A stretch of DNA of 64,000 nt from NCBI RefSeq assembly GCF_036321025.1, contig NZ_JAZAPB010000002.1, forward strand, positions 1,550,001-1,614,000, read 5' to 3'. Shown piece after piece: positions 43,402-51,748 of the stretch. The stretch is from Alteraurantiacibacter hainanensis (lineage in GTDB: Bacteria; Pseudomonadota; Alphaproteobacteria; Sphingomonadales; Sphingomonadaceae). Position 1 is the first letter of the stretch. Each line of letters opens with the position of its first letter. Position numbers and translations under genes: made by a program. Under the pieces are notes generated by a model. It saw only the letters and a program-made list of their open reading frames with translations, had not been told where the DNA came from and made no database searches.

Positions 43402-44058
43402 CTAGCGTCCCACGATACCGAGGCGCAAGGCCAGTGCCATCGCCCCTCCCCCGTCGAGCAAGTCGGCGTTCCCTCGCCCGAGCGCGCGCAGGGCCAGTCC
43501 GCGTAGCACGGCAAGCGGCCGCGCGGCGCGAGGAAGCGGCTGCTGCCCGCGACCGATGGAATCCAGCGTCTCGATCGCCAGCGCGCGCTCATTCTCGTCG
43601 GAAAGGTTCAGGGCAAGATCTGCAAGAGCGAACTGTTTCGCTGCCTGCCGCAGCGCGTCGTCTGGTTCAGCGCCCCCTTTACGCTCGCAAAGCGCGACCC
43701 ATGCCAGGGCATGGCCTTGTGCGAACTGCTCGATCTCGGTCCGCCCCAGCCTCTCTGCAAGAAGGCCTTCCCAGCCATCGACAAGGTGGCCGAGCATGCG
43801 CGTATCCCCCTGCCAGTGCGCGAGAAGCGCGAGCAGCGGCTCCCCGATTGGCCAGCTATCCCTGTCCTCGGCGAACCGATCACGCCACCACGCCAGCTTC
43901 ATCTGCGCGATCACCGGCTCTCCATGCTGCCGCACGATGCCCGAAAGGCGCGTATTGAGTGCCAGGAGGGCGAGAATGTCTTCCCGCCTGCCGCGCGGCG
44001 CGTAGGACAGGGCCAGGCGCTGCGGCAGGGGAAGCGTTTCGAGAATGCCGGTCGACAT
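43402..44058 (-). CDS. Squalene/phytoene synthase-like protein, NDUFAF6-like
   Basis: 218-residue all-helical protein of the trans-prenyltransferase-like fold. The Asp-rich motifs needed for catalysis are missing (NTRLSGIV where DxxxD would be; WWRDRF is kept), so it is probably not a synthase. This is the pattern of NDUFAF6, a mitochondrial complex I assembly factor. The length is shorter than true phytoene synthases. Complex I assembly here is inference. Confidence 0.75.
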   Translation of the reverse strand: MSTGILETLPLPQRLALSYAPRGRREDILALLALNTRLSGIVRQHGEPVIAQMKLAWWRDRFAEDRDSWPIGEPLLALLAHWQGDTRMLGHLVDGWEGLLAERLGRTEIEQFAQGHALAWVALCERKGGAEPDDALRQAAKQFALADLALNLSDENERALAIETLDSIGRGQQPLPRAARPLAVLRGLALRALGRGNADLLDGGGAMALALRLGIVGR

Positions 44059-44236
44059 GATGCGGCCCCTTCACCCGAAAGACGGCTGCAAGTCAAAGAC
44101 CGCGCGCTCTCGCGGCAAGTGTCTGCGGGGAAGAGCCGGTCAAGGCAAAGATTCTGTTAACCCCGCTGCGTTACATCCGCGAAACCAAAGGCCCGCTAAG
44201 AATGCACGATTAGCTGGTTTATTCGAGGTGTACCCA

Positions 44237-45832
44237 ATGATCCGCTCATTCATGCGCAATACCCTGAAGAACCTTGCCGGTTGCCGTAGCGGCAACGCAA
44301 CCTTGCTGGTCGCTCTGGGCATGCCGGTTCTCATCGGCGGTGCCGGTATGGGGGTTGACGTAACCCAATGGTACATGTGGAAACGCGAATTGCAGTTCGC
44401 GGTCGACCAGGCGGCCGTCGCCGGGGCCTGGGCCGCGGCGGAAGAGGACACCGCCGGCACCTTCGTCCAGCGCGCACAGCAGGAATTCGACGCAAACCTT
44501 TCGGTGACCGACGATTTCAACGCAGAGCCAGTTATCCAGCTGGCCGATTACGCTGGCGGCAGCGAAAACTCGGTGGCGGTATCCGCCACGGCGACGAAGG
44601 CGCTGCCCTTCACCACTTTCGTGACCGGTGATCCGGCCACAATCTACGCTTACGCGCAGGCCAGCTTCGAGGAAGGCGTGACCTTCACCAGCTGCCTGAT
44701 CGCCATCGACGAGGACGACGAAGGCGCCGTGACCATCGGCGGCAGCGCGGTTCTGACCGCGAGCTGCGGCATGGCGGCGCTTTCCACCGACGATCTCTCC
44801 ATCAAGGTCAACGGCAATCCCGAAGTCGAGGCAGGATGGATCCTCTCCGCCGGCGGCGTGGACGAATGGCTCAAGACCAATACCGACGACGTGATCATGG
44901 AATACATGGACGGTCTGTATGACCCGTTTGCCGACCTGAGCCCGCCGAACCCCGCGGAATCGAGAGTGGCCCGTACCTACTCCTGCTCGGGCGGTAGCGG
45001 CGACACGACCTTTGCCGACGTCTATGAACGCACCTATACAGAATATTCCTACTGGGAAGGCAACAAGAACAACCGCATTCCGTGGGATAATCCCAATGGC
45101 CTCGCGCCTTCGGACGTGACGACCAACAACAACGACGTCGTCGTTGCAAGCGGGACCGAGGCCGGAACTGTCGTCGAGGACGATATCCTTTGGCGCAGTC
45201 TTGGCGGCAAGGGGCAGAACGAGAAGTGGGAGCGTCGCGATTTCAGCCGCACGACTACCTATTCGGATGTGCGCGTCGTGGAAGGTGGGCAGGCCGGGAA
45301 CGTACGACCTGGAACTTACACCTCCATCCATATCGCCTGCGACACGGCTTTCGCGCCCGGTGTCTACAACATCGTCGGCGGCGAACTGAGGATCAACGGC
45401 CAGCACGAGGTCGTCGGCGCCGGGGTCATGTTCGTCCTCTACGATGGTGCGCATATCACCATCAACGGCGGTGCGGACGTGAACCTTACCGCCATGACGG
45501 CATCCGACCTGATGGCCGCGGGCGTCGCCCCGGCCGAAGCGAACGAGCTGGCTGGCATGCTGGTATTCGAGGATCGCGACGGTCCTGGTTCGGGCAACAA
45601 CGGCCAGAAGTTCAACGGCAATTCCAACACCGTTCTAAACGGCACGATGTATTTCCCGAAGAGCGAGGTCTTCTTCGCCGGTACGGCCGGTGTCACCTCA
45701 CAGTGCCTGATGATCGCGGCGAACAACATCACGATCACCGGCACCACGGACATGCAGACTTTCTGCCCGGCGGACTCCACCGAGGATACGACGGTCGTGA
45801 GCACAGCATCGAAGGTGTTACTGGTAGCATGA
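44237..45832 (+). CDS. TadG-like pilus assembly protein
   Basis: 531-residue protein with an N-terminal TadE/TadG-type helix (GNATLLVALGMPVLIGGAGM) and then WKRELQFAVDQAAVAGAWAA. The long outer part has several Cys and Asn/Gly-rich repeats (VVGAGVMFVLYDGAHITING, NSNTVLNGTMYFP). Start 44237 (MIRSFMRNT) is chosen; upstream extension looks non-coding. Its stop overlaps the next ATG (ATGA). Tad pili need a secretion ATPase and prepilin peptidase, which are not in the window. Confidence 0.82.
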   Translation: MIRSFMRNTLKNLAGCRSGNATLLVALGMPVLIGGAGMGVDVTQWYMWKRELQFAVDQAAVAGAWAAAEEDTAGTFVQRAQQEFDANLSVTDDFNAEPVIQLADYAGGSENSVAVSATATKALPFTTFVTGDPATIYAYAQASFEEGVTFTSCLIAIDEDDEGAVTIGGSAVLTASCGMAALSTDDLSIKVNGNPEVEAGWILSAGGVDEWLKTNTDDVIMEYMDGLYDPFADLSPPNPAESRVARTYSCSGGSGDTTFADVYERTYTEYSYWEGNKNNRIPWDNPNGLAPSDVTTNNNDVVVASGTEAGTVVEDDILWRSLGGKGQNEKWERRDFSRTTTYSDVRVVEGGQAGNVRPGTYTSIHIACDTAFAPGVYNIVGGELRINGQHEVVGAGVMFVLYDGAHITINGGADVNLTAMTASDLMAAGVAPAEANELAGMLVFEDRDGPGSGNNGQKFNGNSNTVLNGTMYFPKSEVFFAGTAGVTSQCLMIAANNITITGTTDMQTFCPADSTEDTTVVSTASKVLLVA

Positions 45833-46326
45833 TGAACGCACTCGCCCGCCTCACCCGCATCAGCAGCGACGACAAAGGCTCGATGGCTATCGAGACCGCC
45901 ATCGTCACGCCGGTCCTGCTCGTCATGGCCCTGGGCGGGTTCGAGGCCAGCACCATGATCGCGCGCCAGACGGAACTGCAGAGCGCCGCCGCCGAAGCAG
46001 CCGCCGTGGTCCGCGCCGTGGCCCCCGAAACCTCGACCGAGCGCAAGACCGTGCGCAACATCGTTGCGACTTCGCTCTGCGGCTCGACGCCGGTCACGTC
46101 CACGGACAGCATGGCGAGCTGCAACAGCGTGACCGTACGCGTGACGCCGGTCTTCCGCTGCGGCACGGCGACCGACTACGTCACCGCTGCCGGAAGCTGC
46201 GGCGCTGTGACGGAATATGCGTTCATCAGGCTGGATCTGACCGACCGGTATACGCCGACCTGGGCCGAATGGGGCGTGGGTTCGACAATATCTTATGAAG
46301 TCAGCCGCACCGTGCAGATTGGATAG
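45829..46326 (+). CDS. TadE-like pseudopilin 1
   Basis: 165-residue protein with a TadE-type helix (GSMAIETAIVTPVLLVMALG) and a heptad-like region (FEASTMIARQTELQSAAAEA). Four Cys in the outer part may form disulfides. It starts MMNALARL; the first ATG (45829) overlaps the stop of the TadG-like gene. It is followed 5 bases later by a second TadE-like gene. Confidence 0.85.
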   Translation: MMNALARLTRISSDDKGSMAIETAIVTPVLLVMALGGFEASTMIARQTELQSAAAEAAAVVRAVAPETSTERKTVRNIVATSLCGSTPVTSTDSMASCNSVTVRVTPVFRCGTATDYVTAAGSCGAVTEYAFIRLDLTDRYTPTWAEWGVGSTISYEVSRTVQIG

Positions 46327-46331
46327 GAGCC

Positions 46332-46772
46332 ATGATGATCATCTCCCGCTTCTGCCGCATCAGGCGCGACCAGGATGGCGCGGTCGCCATCGAATTCGCC
46401 CTGCTAGGCCCGCTGTTCCTGCTGATGTTCTTCGGCGTCCTGCAGGTCGGGATCGCGCTGCAGAACTACAACGCCCTGCGCGGGCTGTCGGCCGACGTGG
46501 CCCGCTATGCCATGGTGCAGTACCAGACGGGGAACAAGGTTTCGAACTCGCAGCTGGAAACCTGGACCGAGAACCGCGCACTGGGTGCGCCCTACCTTCT
46601 CGACCAGACCCGCGTGAACGCCGTGGTGACCACCGCGGGCACCCAGCGTGTCGCCGGCGCCACCGAACTGCAGGTAACCGTTTCGTACCAGCTCGACAGC
46701 TTCCTGCAATTCGCAGGCATTCAACTTCCGTTCGTCACCTACACGCGCCCCATCTTCCTGCTCAACACCTGA
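46332..46772 (+). CDS. TadE-like pseudopilin 2
   Basis: 146-residue protein with a typical TadE start (QDGAVAIEFALLGPLFLLMF) followed by VLQVGIALQNYNALRGLSAD. It ends in a beta-rich C-terminus. Last gene of the three-gene unit; a strong hairpin lies just after it. Confidence 0.87.
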   Translation: MMIISRFCRIRRDQDGAVAIEFALLGPLFLLMFFGVLQVGIALQNYNALRGLSADVARYAMVQYQTGNKVSNSQLETWTENRALGAPYLLDQTRVNAVVTTAGTQRVAGATELQVTVSYQLDSFLQFAGIQLPFVTYTRPIFLLNT

Positions 46773-46780
46773 CCAACGCC

Positions 46781-46814
46781 TGGTTGCGCCACGCCCTGAA
46801 GCGTGGCGCGACCA
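46781..46814 (+). terminator. Hairpin after the TadE/TadG genes
   Basis: 14-base stem TGGTTGCGCCACGC / GCGTGGCGCGACCA (one G-T pair) with a six-base loop, eight bases after the stop. There is no T-run; it lies between the convergent tad and pdhB genes and could serve both. Confidence 0.55.
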
Positions 46815-46872
46815 GCGAGGGGCGCTCAAGATAGATTGCGGCGATGGGGATGCCGCAATCCAGGCGCGGAGC

Positions 46873-48267
46873 CTAGTCGGAGTAGGTCACTTTCCTGCAG
46901 GCCGCGACGACGCGAGCCTTATCCACCAGCGCCAGCTTTTCGAGGTTTGCGGCATAAGGCAGCGGCACGTCCTCGTTGCATACCCTCAGCACCGGCGCGT
47001 CGAGGTGATCGAAGCCCTGCTCCATGCACAGCGCCACCACTTCGGACGCGATCGAGCAGGTCGGCCAGCCTTCCTCGGCGATCACCACGCGGTTGGTCTT
47101 GGCAAGGCTCTTCAGGATGGTTTCGGTATCGAGCGGGCGCAGGGTCCGCAGGTCGATGACTTCCGCCTCGATGCCCAGCTCCGCCAGTTCGTCTGCCGCT
47201 TCCAGCGCCACGCCCACGGCAATCGAGTAGCTGACGATGGTGACGTCCGACCCTTCGCGCATGATGCGGGCTTTACCGATCGGCAGGACGTGATCGTCCA
47301 GCTGGGCGACCTCGAAATTCTGGCCGTAGACCAGCTCGTTTTCCAGGAAGACGACCGGATCGTCGCTGCGGATGGCGGCCTTCAGCAGGCCCTTCGCGTC
47401 GGAGGCATCGTAAGGCGCAATAACGACGAGACCCGGCACGCTGGCGTACCACGGACCATAGTTCTGGCTGTGCTGTGCGCCCACGCGGCTGGCCGCGCCG
47501 TTCGGACCGCGGAACACCACCGGGCAGCGCATCTGGCCGCCCGACATGTAATTGGTCTTGGCAGCTGAATTGATGATGTGGTCAATCGCCTGCATGGCGA
47601 AATTGAACGTCATGAATTCGACGATTGGACGCAGTCCGCCCATGGCAGCACCCGTGCCGATGCCGGCGAAACCGTATTCGGTGATCGGCGTATCGATCAC
47701 GCGCTTGGGTCCGAATTCGTCGAGCAGGCCCTGGGTGACCTTGTAGGCACCCTGGTACTCGGCGACTTCCTCGCCCATCACGAACACGCGCTCGTCAAGC
47801 CGCATCTCCTCGGCCATGGCATCGCGCAGCGCCTCGCGCACCGTCAGATTTACCATATTGGTGCCTTCGGGAATTTCCGGATCGGAAGCGCGCGGCTTGG
47901 CTGCGGGCTTGTCGATGTCGAGCGGGTTGCCTTCGCGGCCCACGTCCTTGCCCTCGCCCTGCACGTCCTCGACCTCGTCGTCGGAGGAGCTTTCGGCCGG
48001 CGCCTCGATGTCCGAGACGTCCTCGCCCTCCGCTGCCAGAATGGCGATGACGGTGCCGACCTTCACCTCTTCGGTTCCTTCGGCGACCAGGATCTTGCCA
48101 ACCGTGCCCTCGTCGATGGATTCGAATTCCATCGTGGCCTTGTCGGTCTCGATTTCGGCAAGCACGTCGCCAGCGGAAACCTCATCACCTTCCTTCACCA
48201 GCCACTTGGCCAGTGTGCCTTCTTCCATCGTGGGCGAAAGCGCGGGCATCTTGAGTTCGATCGCCAT
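46873..48267 (-). CDS. pdhB: Pyruvate dehydrogenase E1 beta subunit with lipoyl domain
   Basis: 464-residue protein. Residues 1-80 form a lipoyl domain with the lipoyl Lys at K43 in ETDKATMEFE, then a Glu/Ala-rich linker. The E1-beta part starts near residue 140 (MVNLTVREALRDAMAEEM) and includes VFRGPNGAASRVGAQHSQ and NELVYGQ. The extra lipoyl domain on E1 beta is usual in alphaproteobacteria. It lies 3 bases after pdhA. Confidence 0.96.
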   Translation of the reverse strand: MAIELKMPALSPTMEEGTLAKWLVKEGDEVSAGDVLAEIETDKATMEFESIDEGTVGKILVAEGTEEVKVGTVIAILAAEGEDVSDIEAPAESSSDDEVEDVQGEGKDVGREGNPLDIDKPAAKPRASDPEIPEGTNMVNLTVREALRDAMAEEMRLDERVFVMGEEVAEYQGAYKVTQGLLDEFGPKRVIDTPITEYGFAGIGTGAAMGGLRPIVEFMTFNFAMQAIDHIINSAAKTNYMSGGQMRCPVVFRGPNGAASRVGAQHSQNYGPWYASVPGLVVIAPYDASDAKGLLKAAIRSDDPVVFLENELVYGQNFEVAQLDDHVLPIGKARIMREGSDVTIVSYSIAVGVALEAADELAELGIEAEVIDLRTLRPLDTETILKSLAKTNRVVIAEEGWPTCSIASEVVALCMEQGFDHLDAPVLRVCNEDVPLPYAANLEKLALVDKARVVAACRKVTYSD

Positions 48268-48270
48268 GGC

Positions 48271-49368
48271 TCAGTACTCCCCCACCAGGACATCGGTGTA
48301 GAGTTCGCCCGGCTCGGGCTCGGGAGAGCTTTCCGCGAAGTCGGCAGCCTCGGCGACGGTGGAACGGATGCCCTTGTCGATCTCTTTCAACTTTTCCTCT
48401 TCGATGCCCGCGGCGGCCAAGTCCTTCTTCACCCGCTCGATCGGATCGTGATGTTCGCGCTGCTCCTGCACTTCCTCGCGCGTGCGATATTTTGCCGGGT
48501 CGGACATGGAGTGGCCGCGATAGCGGTAGGTGTTGCATTCCATCAGCACCGGACCGTTACCCTCGCGCACGTGGGCGAAGGCGATCTCGGCTGCCTGGCG
48601 CACTTCCAGCACGTCCATTCCGTTCACGTCCATGCCGGGGATGCGGAAGGCCGTTCCGCGGCGGTAGAATTCGGTTTCGGCGCTGGAGCGCTTAACCGCG
48701 GTGCCCATGGCGTACTGGTTGTTCTCCACCACGAACACGATCGGCAGGTTCCACAGCGCGGCCATGTTCATGGTCTCGTAGACCTGGCCCTGGTTGGCCG
48801 CGCCGTCGCCGAAATAGGCAAGGCACAGGCCGCCGTCCTCGTTGTACTTGTGCGCGAAGGCCAGCCCGCCGCCAAGCGACACCTGCGCGCCGACGATGCC
48901 GTGCCCGCCGTAGAACTTGTGCTCGGTGCTGAACATGTGCATCGAGCCGCCCTTACCCTTGGATATGCCGGCCGCGCGGCCCGTCAGCTCTGCCATGATG
49001 ACCTTGGGATCTATGCCATAGGCGAGCATGTGACCGTGATCGCGATAGCCGGTGATCACGCTGTCGCGGTCATTGTCCAGCGCGCTCTGCAGACCGATCG
49101 CAACGGCTTCCTGGCCGATGTACAGGTGGCAGAAACCACCGATCAGACCGAGGCCGTAGAGCTGGCCGGCCTTCTCCTCGAACCGGCGGATGAGCAGCAT
49201 CTGCTCGTAGAAATGCATCAGCTGGTCTTCGCTTGCCTCGAACCGTTTCTGCTTCTCCAGCGCCTCCTGCAGCGATCGCAGGGCGAAGTCCGCGTCGCTT
49301 TCCGAAGCTGCCGGCGATCCCTTCGACGCCTGCTTGCCGTTGTCGCTGCTGGTGGAGGCTTTGGCCAA
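48271..49368 (-). CDS. pdhA: Pyruvate dehydrogenase E1 alpha subunit
   Basis: 365-residue TPP-binding subunit. The thiamine-diphosphate motif is GDGAANQGQVYETMNMA...VVENN. The regulatory-loop region reads YRYRGHSMSDPAKYRTREEV. The start is not certain: TTG 49368 (read as MAKASTSSDN) has GGGGA upstream and gives the family-like N-terminus; ATG at 49395 or 49419 would add residues with no match. Forms a unit with pdhB. Confidence 0.95.
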   Translation of the reverse strand: MAKASTSSDNGKQASKGSPAASESDADFALRSLQEALEKQKRFEASEDQLMHFYEQMLLIRRFEEKAGQLYGLGLIGGFCHLYIGQEAVAIGLQSALDNDRDSVITGYRDHGHMLAYGIDPKVIMAELTGRAAGISKGKGGSMHMFSTEHKFYGGHGIVGAQVSLGGGLAFAHKYNEDGGLCLAYFGDGAANQGQVYETMNMAALWNLPIVFVVENNQYAMGTAVKRSSAETEFYRRGTAFRIPGMDVNGMDVLEVRQAAEIAFAHVREGNGPVLMECNTYRYRGHSMSDPAKYRTREEVQEQREHHDPIERVKKDLAAAGIEEEKLKEIDKGIRSTVAEAADFAESSPEPEPGELYTDVLVGEY

Positions 49369-49516
49369 GGTGCATTCCCCTAAGTCGCGCCGCATTCGTT
49401 GCGGCTTGTACAGTGGCAATGCCTATAGGCGGGGATTCGTTGCAGGTGCAACGCCGCACTTTGGCGATTTACCTATGCGGTGAAAATGGATTGACCTGCT
49501 AGCCAATCGCAATCGG

Positions 49517-49831
49517 TCACTCGATCGGTTCGAGCTCCACGACATACTCGTCAGGATGCGCCACGTTGAGATTGCCCCGGACAAGTTCGGATGCGAAGTC
49601 GGGATCCACGTTTTCGGGATCCAGGAGTTCGACCCGGTTCTCCAGTTCGGCGCGGGTCTCCTGAAGGGCCGCGATCCGCTTCTCGTGTTCGTCGAGCCGT
49701 GAGGCCTGCTCGCCCCAAGCGAGAACGCCCGAAGGGCCGATCAGTGCGAGGCCGCCGATCAGCATCAGTACCAGCAACGCGGCTGCGTTACCGATGCGTT
49801 CCCTGACAATATCGCGGCGCGGCCTTTTCAT
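49517..49831 (-). CDS. ftsB: FtsB/DivIC-like septum formation initiator
   Basis: 104-residue protein: a basic N-terminus (KRPRRDIVRERIG), one transmembrane helix (AAALLVLMLIGGLALIGPSG) and a coiled coil (ASRLDEHEKRIAALQETRAE). This is the layout of FtsB/DivIC, which joins FtsL and FtsQ at the division site. Start 49831 is chosen. Head-to-head with hppD. Length and arrangement fit; identity by fold, not by strong motif. Confidence 0.78.
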   Translation of the reverse strand: MKRPRRDIVRERIGNAAALLVLMLIGGLALIGPSGVLAWGEQASRLDEHEKRIAALQETRAELENRVELLDPENVDPDFASELVRGNLNVAHPDEYVVELEPIE

Positions 49832-49950
49832 GGATGGTCTTGAATCACAAACGCCCCATGGATTCAAGCGCATTCCGCGGGAACCTGCGGATAGTTCGAC
49901 GGATCGTTAGAGTGTTGCACGATGGCTGCAAAAAGGTTACATTTGAAACC

Positions 49951-51060
49951 ATGACTGATCTCTTCGAAAACCCCATCGGCCTCGACGGCTTCGAGTTCGT
50001 CGAATTCTGCGCTCCCGAAAAGGGAAAGATAGAGCCCGTGTTCGAAGCCATGGGCTTCAAGCACGTCGCTTCGCACCGGTCGAAGGACGTGCATCTCTGG
50101 CGCCAGGGCCAGATCAACCTCGTGACGAATTACGAACCGCGCAGCGCTGCATGGTTCTTCGCCCGCGAGCACGGCCCCTCCGCCTGCGGAATGGGCTTCC
50201 GGGTAAAGGACGCTGCCAAGGCCTATGAGGAACTTCTGGCGCGTGGAGCGGAGCCTGTGCAGGTGGATACCGGCCCCATGGAACTGCACATCCCCGCGAT
50301 CCGCGGCATCGGCGGTGCCATCGTCTACCTGATCGACAGGTACGAGGACGAGGACGGCAAGGGCCTGTCGATCTACGACATCGATTTCGAATATCTCGAG
50401 GGCGTGGAGAAGCATCCCGAAGGTGCCGGATTCAACGTGATCGATCACCTGACGCACAATGTCTACGGCGGCCGGATGGCCTACTGGGCGGACTATTACG
50501 AAACGCTCTTCAACTTCCGCGAAATCCGCTTCTTCGACATCAAGGGCGAATATACCGGTCTGACCTCCAAGGCGCTGACGGCGCCCGACGGCAAGATCCG
50601 TATCCCGCTCAACGAGGAAGGCGAAGGCGGCAAGGGGCAGATCGAGGAGTTCCTGCGCGAGTTCAATGGCGAGGGTATCCAGCACATCGCGCTGATCTGC
50701 GACGATCTCGTCGCCGCTTGGGACAAGCTGAAGGAATTCGGCGTTCCCTTCATGACCGCGCCGCCCGAAACATACTACGAGATGCTGCCCGATCGCCTGC
50801 CCGATCACGGCGAGAACGTGGACGAACTGAAGGCCCGCGGCATCCTGCTCGACGGAACCACCGAAGGCGGCTCCCCTCGCCTGCTGCTGCAGATCTTTGC
50901 CGAGGCACAGGTCGGTCCGGTGTTCTTCGAATTCATCCAGCGCAAGGGCGACGAAGGTTTTGGCGAAGGCAACTTCAAGGCCCTGTTCGAGAGCATGGAG
51001 CGGGACCAGATCCGTCGCGGCGTTCTCGATGCAAAGGATGCGAAGACGGTAGAGGCGTAA
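49951..51060 (+). CDS. hppD: 4-hydroxyphenylpyruvate dioxygenase
   Basis: 369-residue non-heme iron enzyme of tyrosine breakdown that makes homogentisate. Iron ligands are visible in VIDHLTHNVY (His), GIQHIALICDD (His) and VFFEFIQRKGDEGFGEGNF (Glu); the last is also the family signature. Two vicinal-oxygen-chelate domains are present. Start 49951 (MTDLFENPI) is chosen over the longer open frame from 49834. No homogentisate dioxygenase is nearby. Confidence 0.96.
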   Translation: MTDLFENPIGLDGFEFVEFCAPEKGKIEPVFEAMGFKHVASHRSKDVHLWRQGQINLVTNYEPRSAAWFFAREHGPSACGMGFRVKDAAKAYEELLARGAEPVQVDTGPMELHIPAIRGIGGAIVYLIDRYEDEDGKGLSIYDIDFEYLEGVEKHPEGAGFNVIDHLTHNVYGGRMAYWADYYETLFNFREIRFFDIKGEYTGLTSKALTAPDGKIRIPLNEEGEGGKGQIEEFLREFNGEGIQHIALICDDLVAAWDKLKEFGVPFMTAPPETYYEMLPDRLPDHGENVDELKARGILLDGTTEGGSPRLLLQIFAEAQVGPVFFEFIQRKGDEGFGEGNFKALFESMERDQIRRGVLDAKDAKTVEA

Positions 51061-51172
51061 CTTCACCAGTCGGGGATAAGCTGGCGGCTCGCATTCAGCG
51101 GGCCGCAAGCCCCTTGCGTGATAAGGCCTTCCGCGCCATCACGCTGGCTGACGAGAGGAGTTTCCCGAAATC

Positions 51173-51718
51173 ATGACCGCGTTCCGCGCCCTTACGCTTA
51201 CAGCCGCAAGTCTTCCCCTGGCCCTGATCGCCTCGCCTGCCGCCGCGCAGGTGGATGATGCGATCGTGCTCAATATTCTGCGCAACTGTGCCCAGATCGA
51301 CGATGCGACCGCGCGCCTTGCATGTTACGACAACAACATCCGCGCTGCAGGCGGTGAAGCGCGATCGTCGGTACCGGGAGAGATGGACGCTCCGCGCGGT
51401 GGACGCGGTGCGCCGCTGGATACGCAAGGGCCCTCCGGCTTCGGCAGAGAGGACATCCGCACGCCCGAACGCTTCGAAACACCCGCCGGACAATTGGAAG
51501 AGCTTCGCGCCCGTGTGCGTTCGGTGACGGAGCGGCAGCGCGGCATCTACCTGATAACTCTCGAGGACGGGGCGCAGTGGATCTTCACCGAATCCGTGCC
51601 GTTCTCCTATCGCCCGCCCAGCGCGGGTGACAGCGTGGAGATCGATCGCGCGTCGCTCGGCAGCTTCCTGATGACCTACGATCAGCAGCGTTCGGTTAGG
51701 GTCGAACGCGTCCGCTAG
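51173..51718 (+). CDS. Exported hypothetical protein
   Basis: 181-residue protein with a signal peptide cleaved near AAAQVDD. A short helical part with two Cys (NILRNCAQIDDATARLACYD) resembles the N-terminal motif of many small sphingomonad periplasmic proteins. Then comes a Pro/Gly/Arg-rich linker and a C-terminal beta domain (GIYLITLEDGAQWIFTES). No family name recognised. Confidence 0.7.
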   Translation: MTAFRALTLTAASLPLALIASPAAAQVDDAIVLNILRNCAQIDDATARLACYDNNIRAAGGEARSSVPGEMDAPRGGRGAPLDTQGPSGFGREDIRTPERFETPAGQLEELRARVRSVTERQRGIYLITLEDGAQWIFTESVPFSYRPPSAGDSVEIDRASLGSFLMTYDQQRSVRVERVR

Positions 51719-51748
51719 GCCCTGCCCGCGAGGCCCGTTCGCTTCGCG

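Noticed and set aside
47578..49383. Plus-strand open frame of 601 codons opposite pdhA-pdhB
   Set aside because: Antisense shadow of the pyruvate dehydrogenase genes.
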